Counted from the first letter of the stretch, positions 6,945 through 14,444 are shown. The stretch is DNA of 15,370 nucleotides from CAZDIO01 sp964505555 (GCA_964505555.1 CAZDIO010000040.1:1-15370); one strand, 5' to 3'. Notes: a model not told the origin generated them from the letters alone. Numbers and translations are program-made.

Positions 6945-9839
6945 ATGACCAAAGAAAAAAAGCAGCCGGTAATTTACGCTCATCTAGTTACAAGAAATGC
7001 TGCTCGGTATATAGAAAAATCACTTCTCTCAGTCATAAAGCAAGATCACTTCGTGCTTGGAGAAACTCTGTTTATTACGGTAACAGACAATGACTCTACC
7101 GATTCGACCACAGATATTGTCTCTGAAAAATTCAAAGAAGATGTTCTCCTCATTAAAGAAGCAACCAACACCGGATACAGCGGCGCACACAATGCCGGGA
7201 TAAGTCGCGCGCTAAAGAGTGGCGCCGATTATGTGTTCGTCTTAAACCCCGATCTGCTCCTTGATCCACTCTGTCTCTACTATCTTGTTCAAGCACTTGA
7301 ACACGATCCCCGCGCTGGATTCTCCTCCCCAAAGCTTCTTCGTGCAAATCAGGATTTACAACCGATTCAACCACCAACCATTGACGCGGCGGGAATGTAT
7401 ATCACCCCAGAGATTCGCCACCTTGATCGCGGCTCTCAAAAAGAAGATCAAGAGGAATATAATAAGCCGTGTTATCTCTTTGGTGCCTCCGGTGCTGCGG
7501 TGTTGATGCGACGTAACTTCTTATTTGATGTTTCACTCTCTCTTGATCCAAACAGACTAGAGATCTTTGATGAGCTTTTTTTTGCCTACCGTGAAGATGC
7601 CGATCTCTCCTGGCGAGCACAGAGCTTTGGTTGGAAGTGTCGGTACGAACCAATGGCACGTGGCTACCATGAACGACAAGTTCTCCCTGAGAAACGAAGA
7701 TCTCTTCCGCCATTTCTTAACAGATTAGGAGTTCAAAATCGTTTCTTACTTCTCTTTAATAATTTCTCCTTTATTGCAAACCTTCACTGCGTTCTTCCCT
7801 GTTTGTTTCGAAATATCGTTGTTCTTGCTGCCGTATGCACCGTTGAGCGCACCTCCCTTCCGGCGCTAACATTGGTTATAAAAAATCTTCCTTCGCGGCT
7901 CCAAAGAAGAAAAGAGATTCAAAGACGGGTTCGAGTTCATCCGTTTGAAGTCGGCAAATGGTTTTCAAAAAAACCTGTTGTTGAAGATCTCCTTAGCCTT
8001 GGCCCTACCAAAGAGTTTATAAAATCCGTTGTTGTGATCATTATCAATTACAACTCTGGAAGCCGGCTTACCCAGTGCTTAAGAGCGATAGAAAAAAGTA
8101 TCCGGCATCTTCAAGAAACCTATTCTGCATCAGTAATCGTTGTAGACAATGCCTCAGAGGATACGAGCGCAAAAGATGCCGCCCTGTTGTTTTCATCACC
8201 AACAAATAAGCGCTGGTGTTTCATTGACTTTGTAGAAACAAATCTCGGCTTTGCTGGTGGAATTAATCATGCCGTTTCTCATCATCCGGCAGATTGCTAT
8301 CTGGTGCTAAACCCCGATGTCTCTCTTCAGGAAGATACTCTGAGAACCCTCCTTGAGAGTTTTGAAAACTACCCAAGTCTTGGTGTGGTCTCTCCGATCT
8401 TACTCGACACGAACCAGGTGCCACAAAAAGGGTTTATCGCAAGGAATTTCCCTGGATTACTTCAAACACTTCTTGATCTCTTTTATCTTGATCACCTCTT
8501 TCCAAATAACCCTTGGACCACTCACTATTTTCGTTCAAACGATACGTTTCTTAATAATTACATTCACCACCAACTCCCTCCTCTCTCCACACCGTATGAT
8601 CCACTTGATAAGCCACTCCTTGTGTCTCAGCCTCCAGCGTCATGTATGCTCATTCGTCATCAGGCGCTCTCGACTCTTCACGGCTTTGATGAATCGTTTT
8701 ATCCAGCCTGGTTTGAGGATGTTGATTTTTGTAAACGCCTCTCTGAGACAAAATACCAGAGCGCTATTTACTTAAAAGCGACAGCTCTTCATGAAGGAGG
8801 ATATAGTAAAAAAGAGCTTGGGGATGAGGTGTTTTCAGAGATTTGGTACCGAAATATGCTTCGGTATTGGAAGAAACATGGCACTCTTTTAGAATATCTC
8901 ACCCTTCGAATCTGCTTTCCTGTAGCGATGCTTGTTCGATCGTTTCTTACCACGGTTCGTGCCTTCTTCGTAAAAGCCTCCCCTGAAAAACGAAGCGCAC
9001 TCTTTTCTCTTGCAAAAACCTACGCAAAGCTCTCATTTACTGTTGGAAGACGATTCAAAAATAGGAGTAATTGTTTTTCAAATAAAAGAACGTTAGTATC
9101 TAGAGAACCGGTAACTTCACCACCTGAAACACGAACTGAAAGTAGAACGATGAAGCAGCAAAACGAAGTAAAGATCGACCCCCACCTTTTTTTAGAGATC
9201 TTCCCTCCGCAAGGATTTGTGGACTCTGATTTGGAAAACGTTACCTGGAGTGAATATCTCTCCCGCGAACTTTTTTCTGGAAAAGGACTTCTCCTGGGAA
9301 GACCCTCAAAGGAGGATGAAGGAACGGTTCAGTTTGAGCGGGTTGAGCAACCAGAGATCTTACTATCGTTTCCAGAACACAGTTTAGATTTTCTCATTGT
9401 TGAGCGCTTTTTTGAGTGTATGAAAAACCCACTTCTTTCACTTTCACAGTGGATATCTAGAGTTAAACCAGGTGGCCACCTCCTTCTTCGATGTGAAAGA
9501 AAAGAGCACACCATCAATCGCTCCCGACCCCGAACCACACTCGAGCATCTTATTTTGGACTATAAAAGTCCCTCTGCGGAGCGAACGTTTCAGCACTATC
9601 TTGACTACGTAACCCTGGCACTAAGAAAGAGTGGTGATGAAGCGATCAGTGTAGCAAAAGCGCTCTTAGCAAGTAACGATTCCGCTGCTTCTCCGATTCC
9701 GCTACACATCCTTCTTCCCGAGGATTTACTAAAAGTTGTCACCTGGTTTTCTAAACACATCTCCCCAATCACGCTTCAAGAAGAGCCTGTGATGCTCAAA
9801 GAGAAGAGCGACTATTGCCTCCTTCTTAAAATACCTTAA
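6945..9839 (+). CDS. Three-domain protein: GT2 + GT2 + methyltransferase-like
   Basis: A 964-residue fusion. The first GT2 (about 8-290) has VTDNDSTDST (46-55), NTGYSGAHNAG (75-85), VLNPDLLLD (99-107) and FFAYREDADLSWR (212-224), with a histidine in GYHER (240-244). The second GT2 (about 361-640) has VVVIIINYNSG (362-372), VVDNASEDTS (399-408), NLGFAGGINHA (433-443), VLNPDVSL (454-461), WFEDVDFCKRL (589-599) and LHEGGY (615-620). Both match rhamnosyltransferase-like (WbbL/RfbF) enzymes with all expected acidic motifs. A basic linker (about 660-740) leads to a class I methyltransferase-like domain (about 745-964) with SLDFLIVERFFE (813-824), VKPGGHLLL (840-848) and RPRTTLEHLILDY (861-873). The SAM loop reads GLLLGRPS, lacking the usual acidic ExG, so activity is doubtful. 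It probably adds two sugars in sequence to a surface glycan. It follows the GT gene by 15 bp, in one operon. Confidence 0.9.
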   Translation: MTKEKKQPVIYAHLVTRNAARYIEKSLLSVIKQDHFVLGETLFITVTDNDSTDSTTDIVSEKFKEDVLLIKEATNTGYSGAHNAGISRALKSGADYVFVLNPDLLLDPLCLYYLVQALEHDPRAGFSSPKLLRANQDLQPIQPPTIDAAGMYITPEIRHLDRGSQKEDQEEYNKPCYLFGASGAAVLMRRNFLFDVSLSLDPNRLEIFDELFFAYREDADLSWRAQSFGWKCRYEPMARGYHERQVLPEKRRSLPPFLNRLGVQNRFLLLFNNFSFIANLHCVLPCLFRNIVVLAAVCTVERTSLPALTLVIKNLPSRLQRRKEIQRRVRVHPFEVGKWFSKKPVVEDLLSLGPTKEFIKSVVVIIINYNSGSRLTQCLRAIEKSIRHLQETYSASVIVVDNASEDTSAKDAALLFSSPTNKRWCFIDFVETNLGFAGGINHAVSHHPADCYLVLNPDVSLQEDTLRTLLESFENYPSLGVVSPILLDTNQVPQKGFIARNFPGLLQTLLDLFYLDHLFPNNPWTTHYFRSNDTFLNNYIHHQLPPLSTPYDPLDKPLLVSQPPASCMLIRHQALSTLHGFDESFYPAWFEDVDFCKRLSETKYQSAIYLKATALHEGGYSKKELGDEVFSEIWYRNMLRYWKKHGTLLEYLTLRICFPVAMLVRSFLTTVRAFFVKASPEKRSALFSLAKTYAKLSFTVGRRFKNRSNCFSNKRTLVSREPVTSPPETRTESRTMKQQNEVKIDPHLFLEIFPPQGFVDSDLENVTWSEYLSRELFSGKGLLLGRPSKEDEGTVQFERVEQPEILLSFPEHSLDFLIVERFFECMKNPLLSLSQWISRVKPGGHLLLRCERKEHTINRSRPRTTLEHLILDYKSPSAERTFQHYLDYVTLALRKSGDEAISVAKALLASNDSAASPIPLHILLPEDLLKVVTWFSKHISPITLQEEPVMLKEKSDYCLLLKIP

Positions 9840-9927
9840 AGCCTCTTCTACTTAGACTTCGCCTTGAGCTTGAACTTGAGCTCATACCTTCCTTAGTCTT
9901 CAACCTTCTCTATCATTGCAACTCTCT

Positions 9928-10006
9928 CTGTCGTTGCGAGCGAAGCGATGCAATCTCGAATCCACATTTTGGGCATGTGATTGATTCGCTTCGCTCGCAA
10001 CAACAG
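9928..10006. repeat. Palindromic repeat family, copy 2
   Basis: Left arm 9928-9955 (CTGTCGTTGCGAGCGAAGCG onwards) pairs with right arm 9979-10006 with three mismatches over 28 bp; the loop is 9956-9978. The arms are the same family as 62-140 and 14016-14112, more diverged. It lies between the convergent ends of the three-domain gene (stop at 9839) and the small unknown gene at 10048-10434, where a folded transcript end would serve both strands. No U-run of the intrinsic-terminator kind follows it. Confidence 0.85.
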
Positions 10007-10047
10007 GAATGAAACGTCATTTTACTAGAGGCTCTCAGTCTTTTTCA

Positions 10048-10434
10048 TCACTTACAACAAGGCGGCGTTCCTTCCTCTACAGCGAGTATTTCTGGAACGA
10101 GCGCAAACAATCGTAACGAATATAGATTCCGAGAGACAACCCCATACGCTTCATAAGGCGCACCATCATCGAGACACTCAAGTCCGAGCCCCTCGAGTTG
10201 AATCCGACAGTACGAAGTAAGTTCGGAAGTTGTTAACGAAAATCGCAGATAGACGAAGGAATCCTCTTCAGCAATCTTCTTAAGAGAGGGTCTCTTTTGT
10301 TGAATTGAACGCTCATGCCGAACACTTTGTTCCTGATACTCATAGGCTGGGCAAGCGTTTCCTCCTTTTGCAACTAATTGCAACCGCCCGCTGGGAAGAG
10401 ATCGTAGCTTAAAGATCTGACGCGCCGTTTCCAT
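10048..10434 (-). CDS. Small protein of unknown function, C-terminal Cys pair
   Basis: A 128-residue protein that I do not recognise. It begins with an ATG preceded at close range by AAGGAGAC, a good SD, which supports a real gene. There is no signal peptide or membrane segment. The N-terminal third is basic, residues 35-60 are charged and probably helical, and the middle (about 58-90) alternates hydrophobic and polar residues, as beta strands would (SFVYLRFSLTTSEL). Cysteines occur at about 28, 76 and 87, and the chain ends PPCCK. It is monocistronic, convergent with the polysaccharide plus arm, with a repeat just downstream. A consensus TATAAT lies 64 bp upstream of the start codon. Function cannot be inferred from neighbours. 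Confidence 0.7.
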   Translation of the reverse strand: METARQIFKLRSLPSGRLQLVAKGGNACPAYEYQEQSVRHERSIQQKRPSLKKIAEEDSFVYLRFSLTTSELTSYCRIQLEGLGLECLDDGAPYEAYGVVSRNLYSLRLFALVPEILAVEEGTPPCCK

Positions 10435-10497
10435 AATGTCTCCTTACTTCTCTTTAAATTCTCACTTCCTGAAAGCTTCCTGCTTCTTTGTTGTGAG

Positions 10498-10503
10498 ATT
10501 ATA
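10498..10503 (-). promoter_or_regulatory. Putative -10 box (TATAAT) for the 10048-10434 gene
   Basis: On the minus strand these bases read TATAAT exactly, in the context GAGGTATAATCTCAC, 64 bp before the ATG. The expected -35 position (around 10521-10526) reads AGATTA, a poor match; TTGATC lies 25 bp away, too far. It is a plausible promoter resting on one box. Confidence 0.35.
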
Positions 10504-10593
10504 CCTCTTTAAAAAACCGCTAATCTATGATCAAGGAGAGCATTATTTGTAGAATGGTTTTTCTAGCGCTGTTCCATTTACTATCTAGGAGAT

Positions 10594-10685
10594 TTGAACA
10601 CAGGGTTACACAGAGTTAAATCTAAAAGCCCTTCTCTTTACCTTTTCTCTTTACTCTGTGTAACCCTGTGAAACTCTGTGTTCAA
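10594..10685. repeat. Inverted repeat built of CACAG / GTTACACAGAG modules
   Basis: The left arm 10594-10620 and the right arm 10650-10685 are reverse complements over TTGAACACAG and over GGTTACACAGAG. The right arm carries one extra 10-bp module (AGTTTCACAG in the arm's orientation) that would bulge out. The loop (about 10621-10649) is pyrimidine-rich. This kind of ACACAGGGTTACACAGAG repeat recurs, to my knowledge, in many environmental bacterial genomes. It is unrelated to the GTCGTTGCGAG family. Confidence 0.85.
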
Positions 10686-10863
10686 TTAAAGAACCTACAG
10701 CTGCTTTCGCGTTATAGTAAACATCCCCGCCATATCCCGCACATTGCCGAACACTCAGATAAACCCCTAATTAATTGGAAATAAAGAATTTACTGTAAAG
10801 AGCCGAAGATCTCTCTACCTTTTAAAGTGAATCGGCCCGGTAAAAATTACGCGGTATAAGAGC

Positions 10864-12453
10864 ATGGAATTAAGAAAGAAGAAGGAACTTGCAGTCGGAA
10901 CGCTTTGTATCTGTGTCGTTCTTTTATTTGTTGGGTTTGGAAATGTATTTTCAAAACATCAACCAGAGAAGTTCCATCCTACTCCTCAATTGGCGGTTCC
11001 AAAGAAAGAATCAACGATAGAGCAGGTACCAACTTTTCCTGAACCGACTCTCCAGACAAAAGAGACACAGCTCTCAGAAGTCCTCCCAACGATACAGCTT
11101 CAACCGGAACCAGTCCCCTCACCTGCTCCACAGGTTACCTACCTTGTTAAACAAGGCGATCTCGTAGGTGCTCTTGCAAAGAGGTTTTCTGTTAGTGTTT
11201 CTGACATCTTAAAAGAAAACGATCTCAAAGATGCAAAAAGCCTCCGTGCCGGAAAAACAATTCGCATCCCCGCGCCAATACTTTTGCAAAAAGAAGAGGA
11301 AAAGGAGCAAAGTTCACAAGCTCCTGAAGGAGAGACCTATCTGGTTAAAGCTGGCGATATCCCCGCAACTCTTGCCAAACGATTTGGTGTCTCTGTTGAG
11401 GCGATCTTAAAAACCAATAACTTAAAGAGCCCTGCACACCTTCGGGCTGGAAAGTCGATCGTCATTCCACAATCTTCAAACGGATCTTCAAACATCGCTA
11501 CGCTTCCAAACACAAGTTCTGAACAGTGGCCAGTTGGTAAGTTCGAAGGCTCTAAAGAGGAGGTTGCTTCTGAAGAGAATAAACCTTCAGAAGTTGCTAC
11601 GGTATCTGAGCAAAAGATGGAGCTCCTCCCCTTACTTCCTGATCCGGTAAAGGTCGATCTGGGTGGAGAAACAAAAGATACCCAAGTAGAGGAAGCAAAG
11701 ATAGATTCTACTCCCCAAGTTGTTGAAGAACAACCGGTGGTTGAAAAAACAGCGACTGAAGAAGTTGCCACGGTAGAAAAATCAGCCGCCGTCCCAACTC
11801 TCATGGATCTGGATTCTCCCAAGGAAGAGGTATCTCAAGTCACTGTAAAGGAACCTGTTAAAGAAGAGGTAAAGGAAGCGCTCGTTACAAAAACAGAACC
11901 TGAGGTTGTTGTAACGAAAGAAGAATCTGCAGCTCCTCCGCTCGAAGTTGCTTCTCACCTAACCCCATCAGTCGGTGTGGAAACAAATGAAGCAAAGAGC
12001 GCCGTTATGCCAGTAACTCCCCTCCCTGCAGAGACGGCAAGTGTCGCGGTAGATAGTGTGCCCATCGATGACGAGAAAGCAGCTGCAAAAAAGCATTTTG
12101 ATTTAGGAACGAGTTACCTCCAACAAAACCTCCCTCAAGAAGCAACAAAGGCATTTCGAACCGCGATCGCGCTCTATCCTGAGTATGCAGAGGCGTTCTA
12201 CAATTTAGGGACGATTGCAGCGTCAAAAAAGAAATTAGATAAAGCCCTTGTTTATCTTGAGCAAGCCGTTGTCCTAAAGCCAGACTACACCGAGGCCCTC
12301 TATAACTTGGGATATGTTTATTACCAACAGGGTGATAAAGAGAATGCGACCGCTGTTTTTAAGAAGTTTACAGAGGTAGCAAAAGACATTCCTGCCGAAA
12401 AAGATCGTGTAGCAAATGTGCAGAAAGTTCTAAACAAGTGGGGCGCAAAATAA
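10864..12453 (+). CDS. Membrane-anchored protein with two LysM domains and C-terminal TPRs
   Basis: A 529-residue envelope protein. Residues 1-9 are basic, and 10-29 form one hydrophobic segment (signal anchor or uncleaved signal), placing the rest in the periplasm. Two LysM peptidoglycan-binding domains lie at about 92-136 (YLVKQGD to TIRIP) and 158-202 (YLVKAGD to SIVIP), nearly identical in pattern. A long disordered linker rich in E, V, K, T and P (about 205-400) includes many short VEE/KEE/TEE words. Three TPR-like repeats follow at about 407-440, 441-474 and 475-508 (AEAFYNLGTIA, TEALYNLGYVY), ending in a basic tail. It would tether a TPR protein-binding platform to the cell wall. No lipobox and no strong SD; this is the only ATG before the hydrophobic segment. 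No enzymatic domain is present. Confidence 0.88.
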   Translation: MELRKKKELAVGTLCICVVLLFVGFGNVFSKHQPEKFHPTPQLAVPKKESTIEQVPTFPEPTLQTKETQLSEVLPTIQLQPEPVPSPAPQVTYLVKQGDLVGALAKRFSVSVSDILKENDLKDAKSLRAGKTIRIPAPILLQKEEEKEQSSQAPEGETYLVKAGDIPATLAKRFGVSVEAILKTNNLKSPAHLRAGKSIVIPQSSNGSSNIATLPNTSSEQWPVGKFEGSKEEVASEENKPSEVATVSEQKMELLPLLPDPVKVDLGGETKDTQVEEAKIDSTPQVVEEQPVVEKTATEEVATVEKSAAVPTLMDLDSPKEEVSQVTVKEPVKEEVKEALVTKTEPEVVVTKEESAAPPLEVASHLTPSVGVETNEAKSAVMPVTPLPAETASVAVDSVPIDDEKAAAKKHFDLGTSYLQQNLPQEATKAFRTAIALYPEYAEAFYNLGTIAASKKKLDKALVYLEQAVVLKPDYTEALYNLGYVYYQQGDKENATAVFKKFTEVAKDIPAEKDRVANVQKVLNKWGAK

Positions 12454-12514
12454 ATAGCGCCGCCTTAACTCATTCCAATCAAAAAAGAGAACGCAAAGTC
12501 ATTGTTTTTTCCAT

Positions 12515-12541
12515 CTGGCCGGGACAGATCGTCCCGGCCAG
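12515..12541. terminator. 11-bp GC-rich stem between convergent genes, possible terminator
   Basis: CTGGCCGGGAC (12515-12525) pairs perfectly with GTCCCGGCCAG (12531-12541) across a 5-nt loop. It lies between the stops of the LysM/TPR gene (12453) and the ACP-like gene (12565), where a bidirectional terminator is expected. Neither strand has a proper U-run after the stem: plus continues AAAATACC and minus continues ATGGAAAAAAC. The terminator role is therefore inferred from position. Confidence 0.45.
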
Positions 12542-12564
12542 AAAATACCTACAAAAGAAACAGA

Positions 12565-12888
12565 TCATACACAGCAGAGTTCTTCCTGTCTTAAACTTCC
12601 AGAGCTGCCAACCCTTTGTGGTTCTTGAGCGGGCGCATCAATCACCTCCTCAATCATGCGAATGATATCGCCCACAGTTACCCACCCTTCCACCACATCA
12701 TCCGGAATTGAGAGATTGAAGATCTTCTCAAGCTCATCTCGGATACGAGATATCGCACTCCAATTTCGTGCAATATCTCGAAGAGGCGTTTCTGCTGAAA
12801 GGTCACCTACTGACTTACCCGTGTTACGGGCAATAACGCTTAGGACCACTCCACTCACATCCACAGCTATTCGTTCCCGTCCTGACAT
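12565..12888 (-). CDS. Acyl-carrier-protein-like small protein, DSL motif not conserved
   Basis: A 107-residue protein with a very strong SD (AGGAGG) seven bases before the ATG. Residues about 6-82 resemble acyl/peptidyl carrier proteins: an N-terminal helix (IAVDVSGVVLSVIARNTG), TPLRDIA (34-40), a helix II-like ISRIRDELEKIFNLSIPDD (46-64) matching the ELVxxLEExFxxxIPD block, and TVGDIIRMIEE (71-81) matching TVxDxxxxI. The phosphopantetheine motif DSL is not conserved: the site reads N42-W43-S44-A45. Counted back without gaps from IPD, the serine position falls on W43, though S44 is adjacent. The tail (83-107) is unusual for a carrier protein and ends LCCV. It stands alone, with no synthase or ligase gene beside it. 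It is either a carrier with a shifted serine or a non-carrying relative. Confidence 0.75.
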   Translation of the reverse strand: MSGRERIAVDVSGVVLSVIARNTGKSVGDLSAETPLRDIARNWSAISRIRDELEKIFNLSIPDDVVEGWVTVGDIIRMIEEVIDAPAQEPQRVGSSGSLRQEELCCV

Positions 12889-12997
12889 CGCGCACCTCCT
12901 GACCCTTTCTCCATAATTTCAACCCTCTACCGCACCTTAGACCCTACGTCCCCTTCTACTGTCCAAACAGTGATCGAACATCAGGAAGGAGACCTTT

Positions 12998-13138
12998 ATG
13001 AATTTACAATTTGCGTGTTGCCAAAGAACGAGGAACAATAAAACTAGCACGCGCCAGCGAGCTTTTTCAAGAGAGGTCATACGTCAAAAACTACCCGAGA
13101 CACCCATGGTGACTACTCAGTTACAATTACTCAACTAA
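12998..13138 (+). CDS. Possible 46-residue small protein (weakly supported)
   Basis: An ATG at 12998 follows GGAAGGAG at a spacing of six or seven bases, the main reason to list it. The 46-residue product begins MNLQFACCQRTRNNK, is basic, has no membrane segment and resembles nothing I know. It overlaps the 3' end of the minus-strand SRAP gene by 12 bp. The other two frames here also give protein-like fragments, so the stretch may instead be a decayed gene. Confidence 0.25.
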   Translation: MNLQFACCQRTRNNKTSTRQRAFSREVIRQKLPETPMVTTQLQLLN

Positions 13139-13843
13139 GTTTTGAAAAATGTCCTCACCGTTTCTGATCGGTTCAATACACAACATATCGTCAAAGCTCG
13201 GTTTATTTACACGGCTAGAGACCTGATAAGAAACAAGAGAGCTCGTATAGGGCTTAAGCATTAATCTAAGCTCTTCTAGAGGAGTTTTAGGATCAAGCCA
13301 TTTTTCACTTTCGATCTCCGATAAAATAGCAGGCATCCGGTCATGAAGATCAGTGAGATCTTGATTGGCGGGAGTTGTGATAATCGTAAAACTTTCAATA
13401 ACCTCTCCTACTCCCTCTTTAGTTTTTTGCTCCCACCTATCCCACAACCCTGCAACGAAGAGCACCTTATTTCCCGGAGCAGAGATATAGTGTGCTTTCT
13501 TTTGTGTTTTTCCAGGAGTTTTTTGCCATTCATAAAACCCACTTATCGGCACAAGACACCTTTTATTTCGAAAGGAATCGCGAAACGCTGGCTTTTCACT
13601 AAGTGATTCACTCCGGGCATTGATAAGGCTAAAACCGATTTTTTTATCCTTTGCCCAAAAGGGGATAAGCCCCCAGCGAAGCATATCAAGTCGTCGTTTT
13701 CCTTGTGCATCGATCCGCATCACTGGCGCTTGTTGCGAGGGGGCAACGTTGTATCGTTTTGAAAGTGCGAGGGGATCTCTCGAGAGCGAGATCAGCTCTG
13801 TGAGCTCTTTCCAGGTATAAATATACGTAAACCGACCACACAT
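13127..13843 (-). CDS. yedK: SRAP-domain abasic-site DNA-protein crosslinker (YedK/HMCES family)
   Basis: A 238-residue protein of the SOS response-associated peptidase family. YedK and HMCES crosslink covalently through Cys2 to abasic sites in single-stranded DNA, shielding them at replication forks. The start is fixed by chemistry: Met1 must be removed to expose Cys2 in MCGRFT. Other hallmarks are YNVAPSQ (31-37), LRWGLIPFWAKD (55-66), INARSES (74-80, with N75 and R77), GFYEW (102-106, active-site E105), TTPAN (156-160) and LHDRMP (166-171, active-site H167). The length is close to that of E. coli YedK, with a slightly longer C-terminal end. All catalytic residues are present, so it should be functional. 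It has no strong SD, and no LexA-type operator was recognised. It stands alone, with no link to neighbours seen. Confidence 0.96.
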   Translation of the reverse strand: MCGRFTYIYTWKELTELISLSRDPLALSKRYNVAPSQQAPVMRIDAQGKRRLDMLRWGLIPFWAKDKKIGFSLINARSESLSEKPAFRDSFRNKRCLVPISGFYEWQKTPGKTQKKAHYISAPGNKVLFVAGLWDRWEQKTKEGVGEVIESFTIITTPANQDLTDLHDRMPAILSEIESEKWLDPKTPLEELRLMLKPYTSSLVSYQVSSRVNKPSFDDMLCIEPIRNGEDIFQNLVE

Positions 13844-14000
13844 GAAGAAAGCATAACGCTTCTTATTAAAAATCGCGAGCCTTCATTGATGCAAATTCTC
13901 TTTCAAATAGTCATGAAAAACATCCTTCCTTCCTGTTTAAAGAATGGATATGGTAAGGCAAATATTCACCATGAATCAAGTAAAAGAGCCTCAGAGATTC

Positions 14001-14132
14001 TAACAATATGAAAATCCCTGTCGTTGCGAGCCGGGAGGCCCGGGCGAAGCGAAGCAATCTTGAACCCTCATTGGTAATATGAGATTGCTTCGCTTCGCTC
14101 GCAACGACAGGGGTAGAGTGTTCATATTGTTA
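14001..14132. repeat. Palindromic repeat family, copy 3, with mirrored flanks and nested insert
   Basis: The paired blocks are 14001-14012 with 14121-14132 (TAACAATATGAA and its complement, 12 bp perfect), 14016-14030 with 14098-14112 (15 bp) and 14045-14060 with 14082-14097 (16 bp). The left arm alone carries a 14-nt insertion at 14031-14044 (CCGGGAGGCCCGGG), which is itself palindromic. The loop (14061-14081) is, on the opposite strand, similar to the loop of copy 1 (both contain ATGAGGGTTC), so the copies have opposite orientation. It lies just upstream of the lipoprotein gene and would place a strong structure in its 5' leader if transcription starts further upstream. Confidence 0.92.
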
Positions 14133-14147
14133 AAAGCTTTTAATACA

Positions 14148-14444
14148 ATGAGATATGCAATCTGGCTGATCATCTTCTCTGTTTCATGTAACCTGCTTGG
14201 ATGCGGTCCTAGCGAGAAGGATGTTCCAAAACTTATAAAAGATCTTCAACATGAAGATTCTCACACAAGAAGTAGCGCTGCTCTCTCCTTAGCAAGCCTT
14301 GGGCCTACTGCAAAAAAAGCAACTCCTGCCCTTGCTCAACTCCTTAAAGACAAAAACGGTGGTGTTCGAAGCTCCGCTGCTTTTGCCCTTCGTGCAATAG
14401 GCACAAAAGAAGCGCTTGAGGCTATTGATAGTTATCAAAAGTGA
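14148..14444 (+). CDS. Small HEAT-repeat lipoprotein
   Basis: A 98-residue lipoprotein read from the ATG at 14148. The frame stays open upstream to an ATG at 14079, but that start lies inside the palindromic repeat and would bury the signal peptide, so it is rejected. Residues 2-18 are a signal peptide (MRYAIWLIIFSVSCN) ending in the lipobox LLGC with C19 as the lipidated residue; glycine and proline follow rather than aspartate, so outer-membrane sorting is plausible. The mature part is about 80 residues: two HEAT/PBS-type helical repeats, LIKDLQHEDSHTRSSAALSL followed by LGPTAKKATPAL, then LLKDKNGGVRSSAAFALRAIG. It is short, holding one and a half to two repeat units, and would serve as a small protein-binding module. 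No SD is visible. Confidence 0.8.
   Translation: MRYAIWLIIFSVSCNLLGCGPSEKDVPKLIKDLQHEDSHTRSSAALSLASLGPTAKKATPALAQLLKDKNGGVRSSAAFALRAIGTKEALEAIDSYQK

Larger units (their letters stand above)
10435..10863. other. 429-bp intergenic region, no convincing gene
   Basis: This gap separates two divergent genes and must hold both promoters. It contains the TATAAT for the minus gene (10498-10503) and the inverted repeat at 10594-10685. A 30-codon frame starting at 10527 has no SD and runs into the repeat, so I do not call it. The stretch 10775-10800 (TTGGAAATAAAG) is AT-rich and a plausible upstream region for the LysM/TPR gene, but no clean -35/-10 pair is visible. Confidence 0.6.

Noticed and set aside
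14079..14147. Upstream start for the HEAT lipoprotein
   Set aside because: It begins inside the palindromic repeat and would place 23 extra residues before a clear signal peptide and lipobox.
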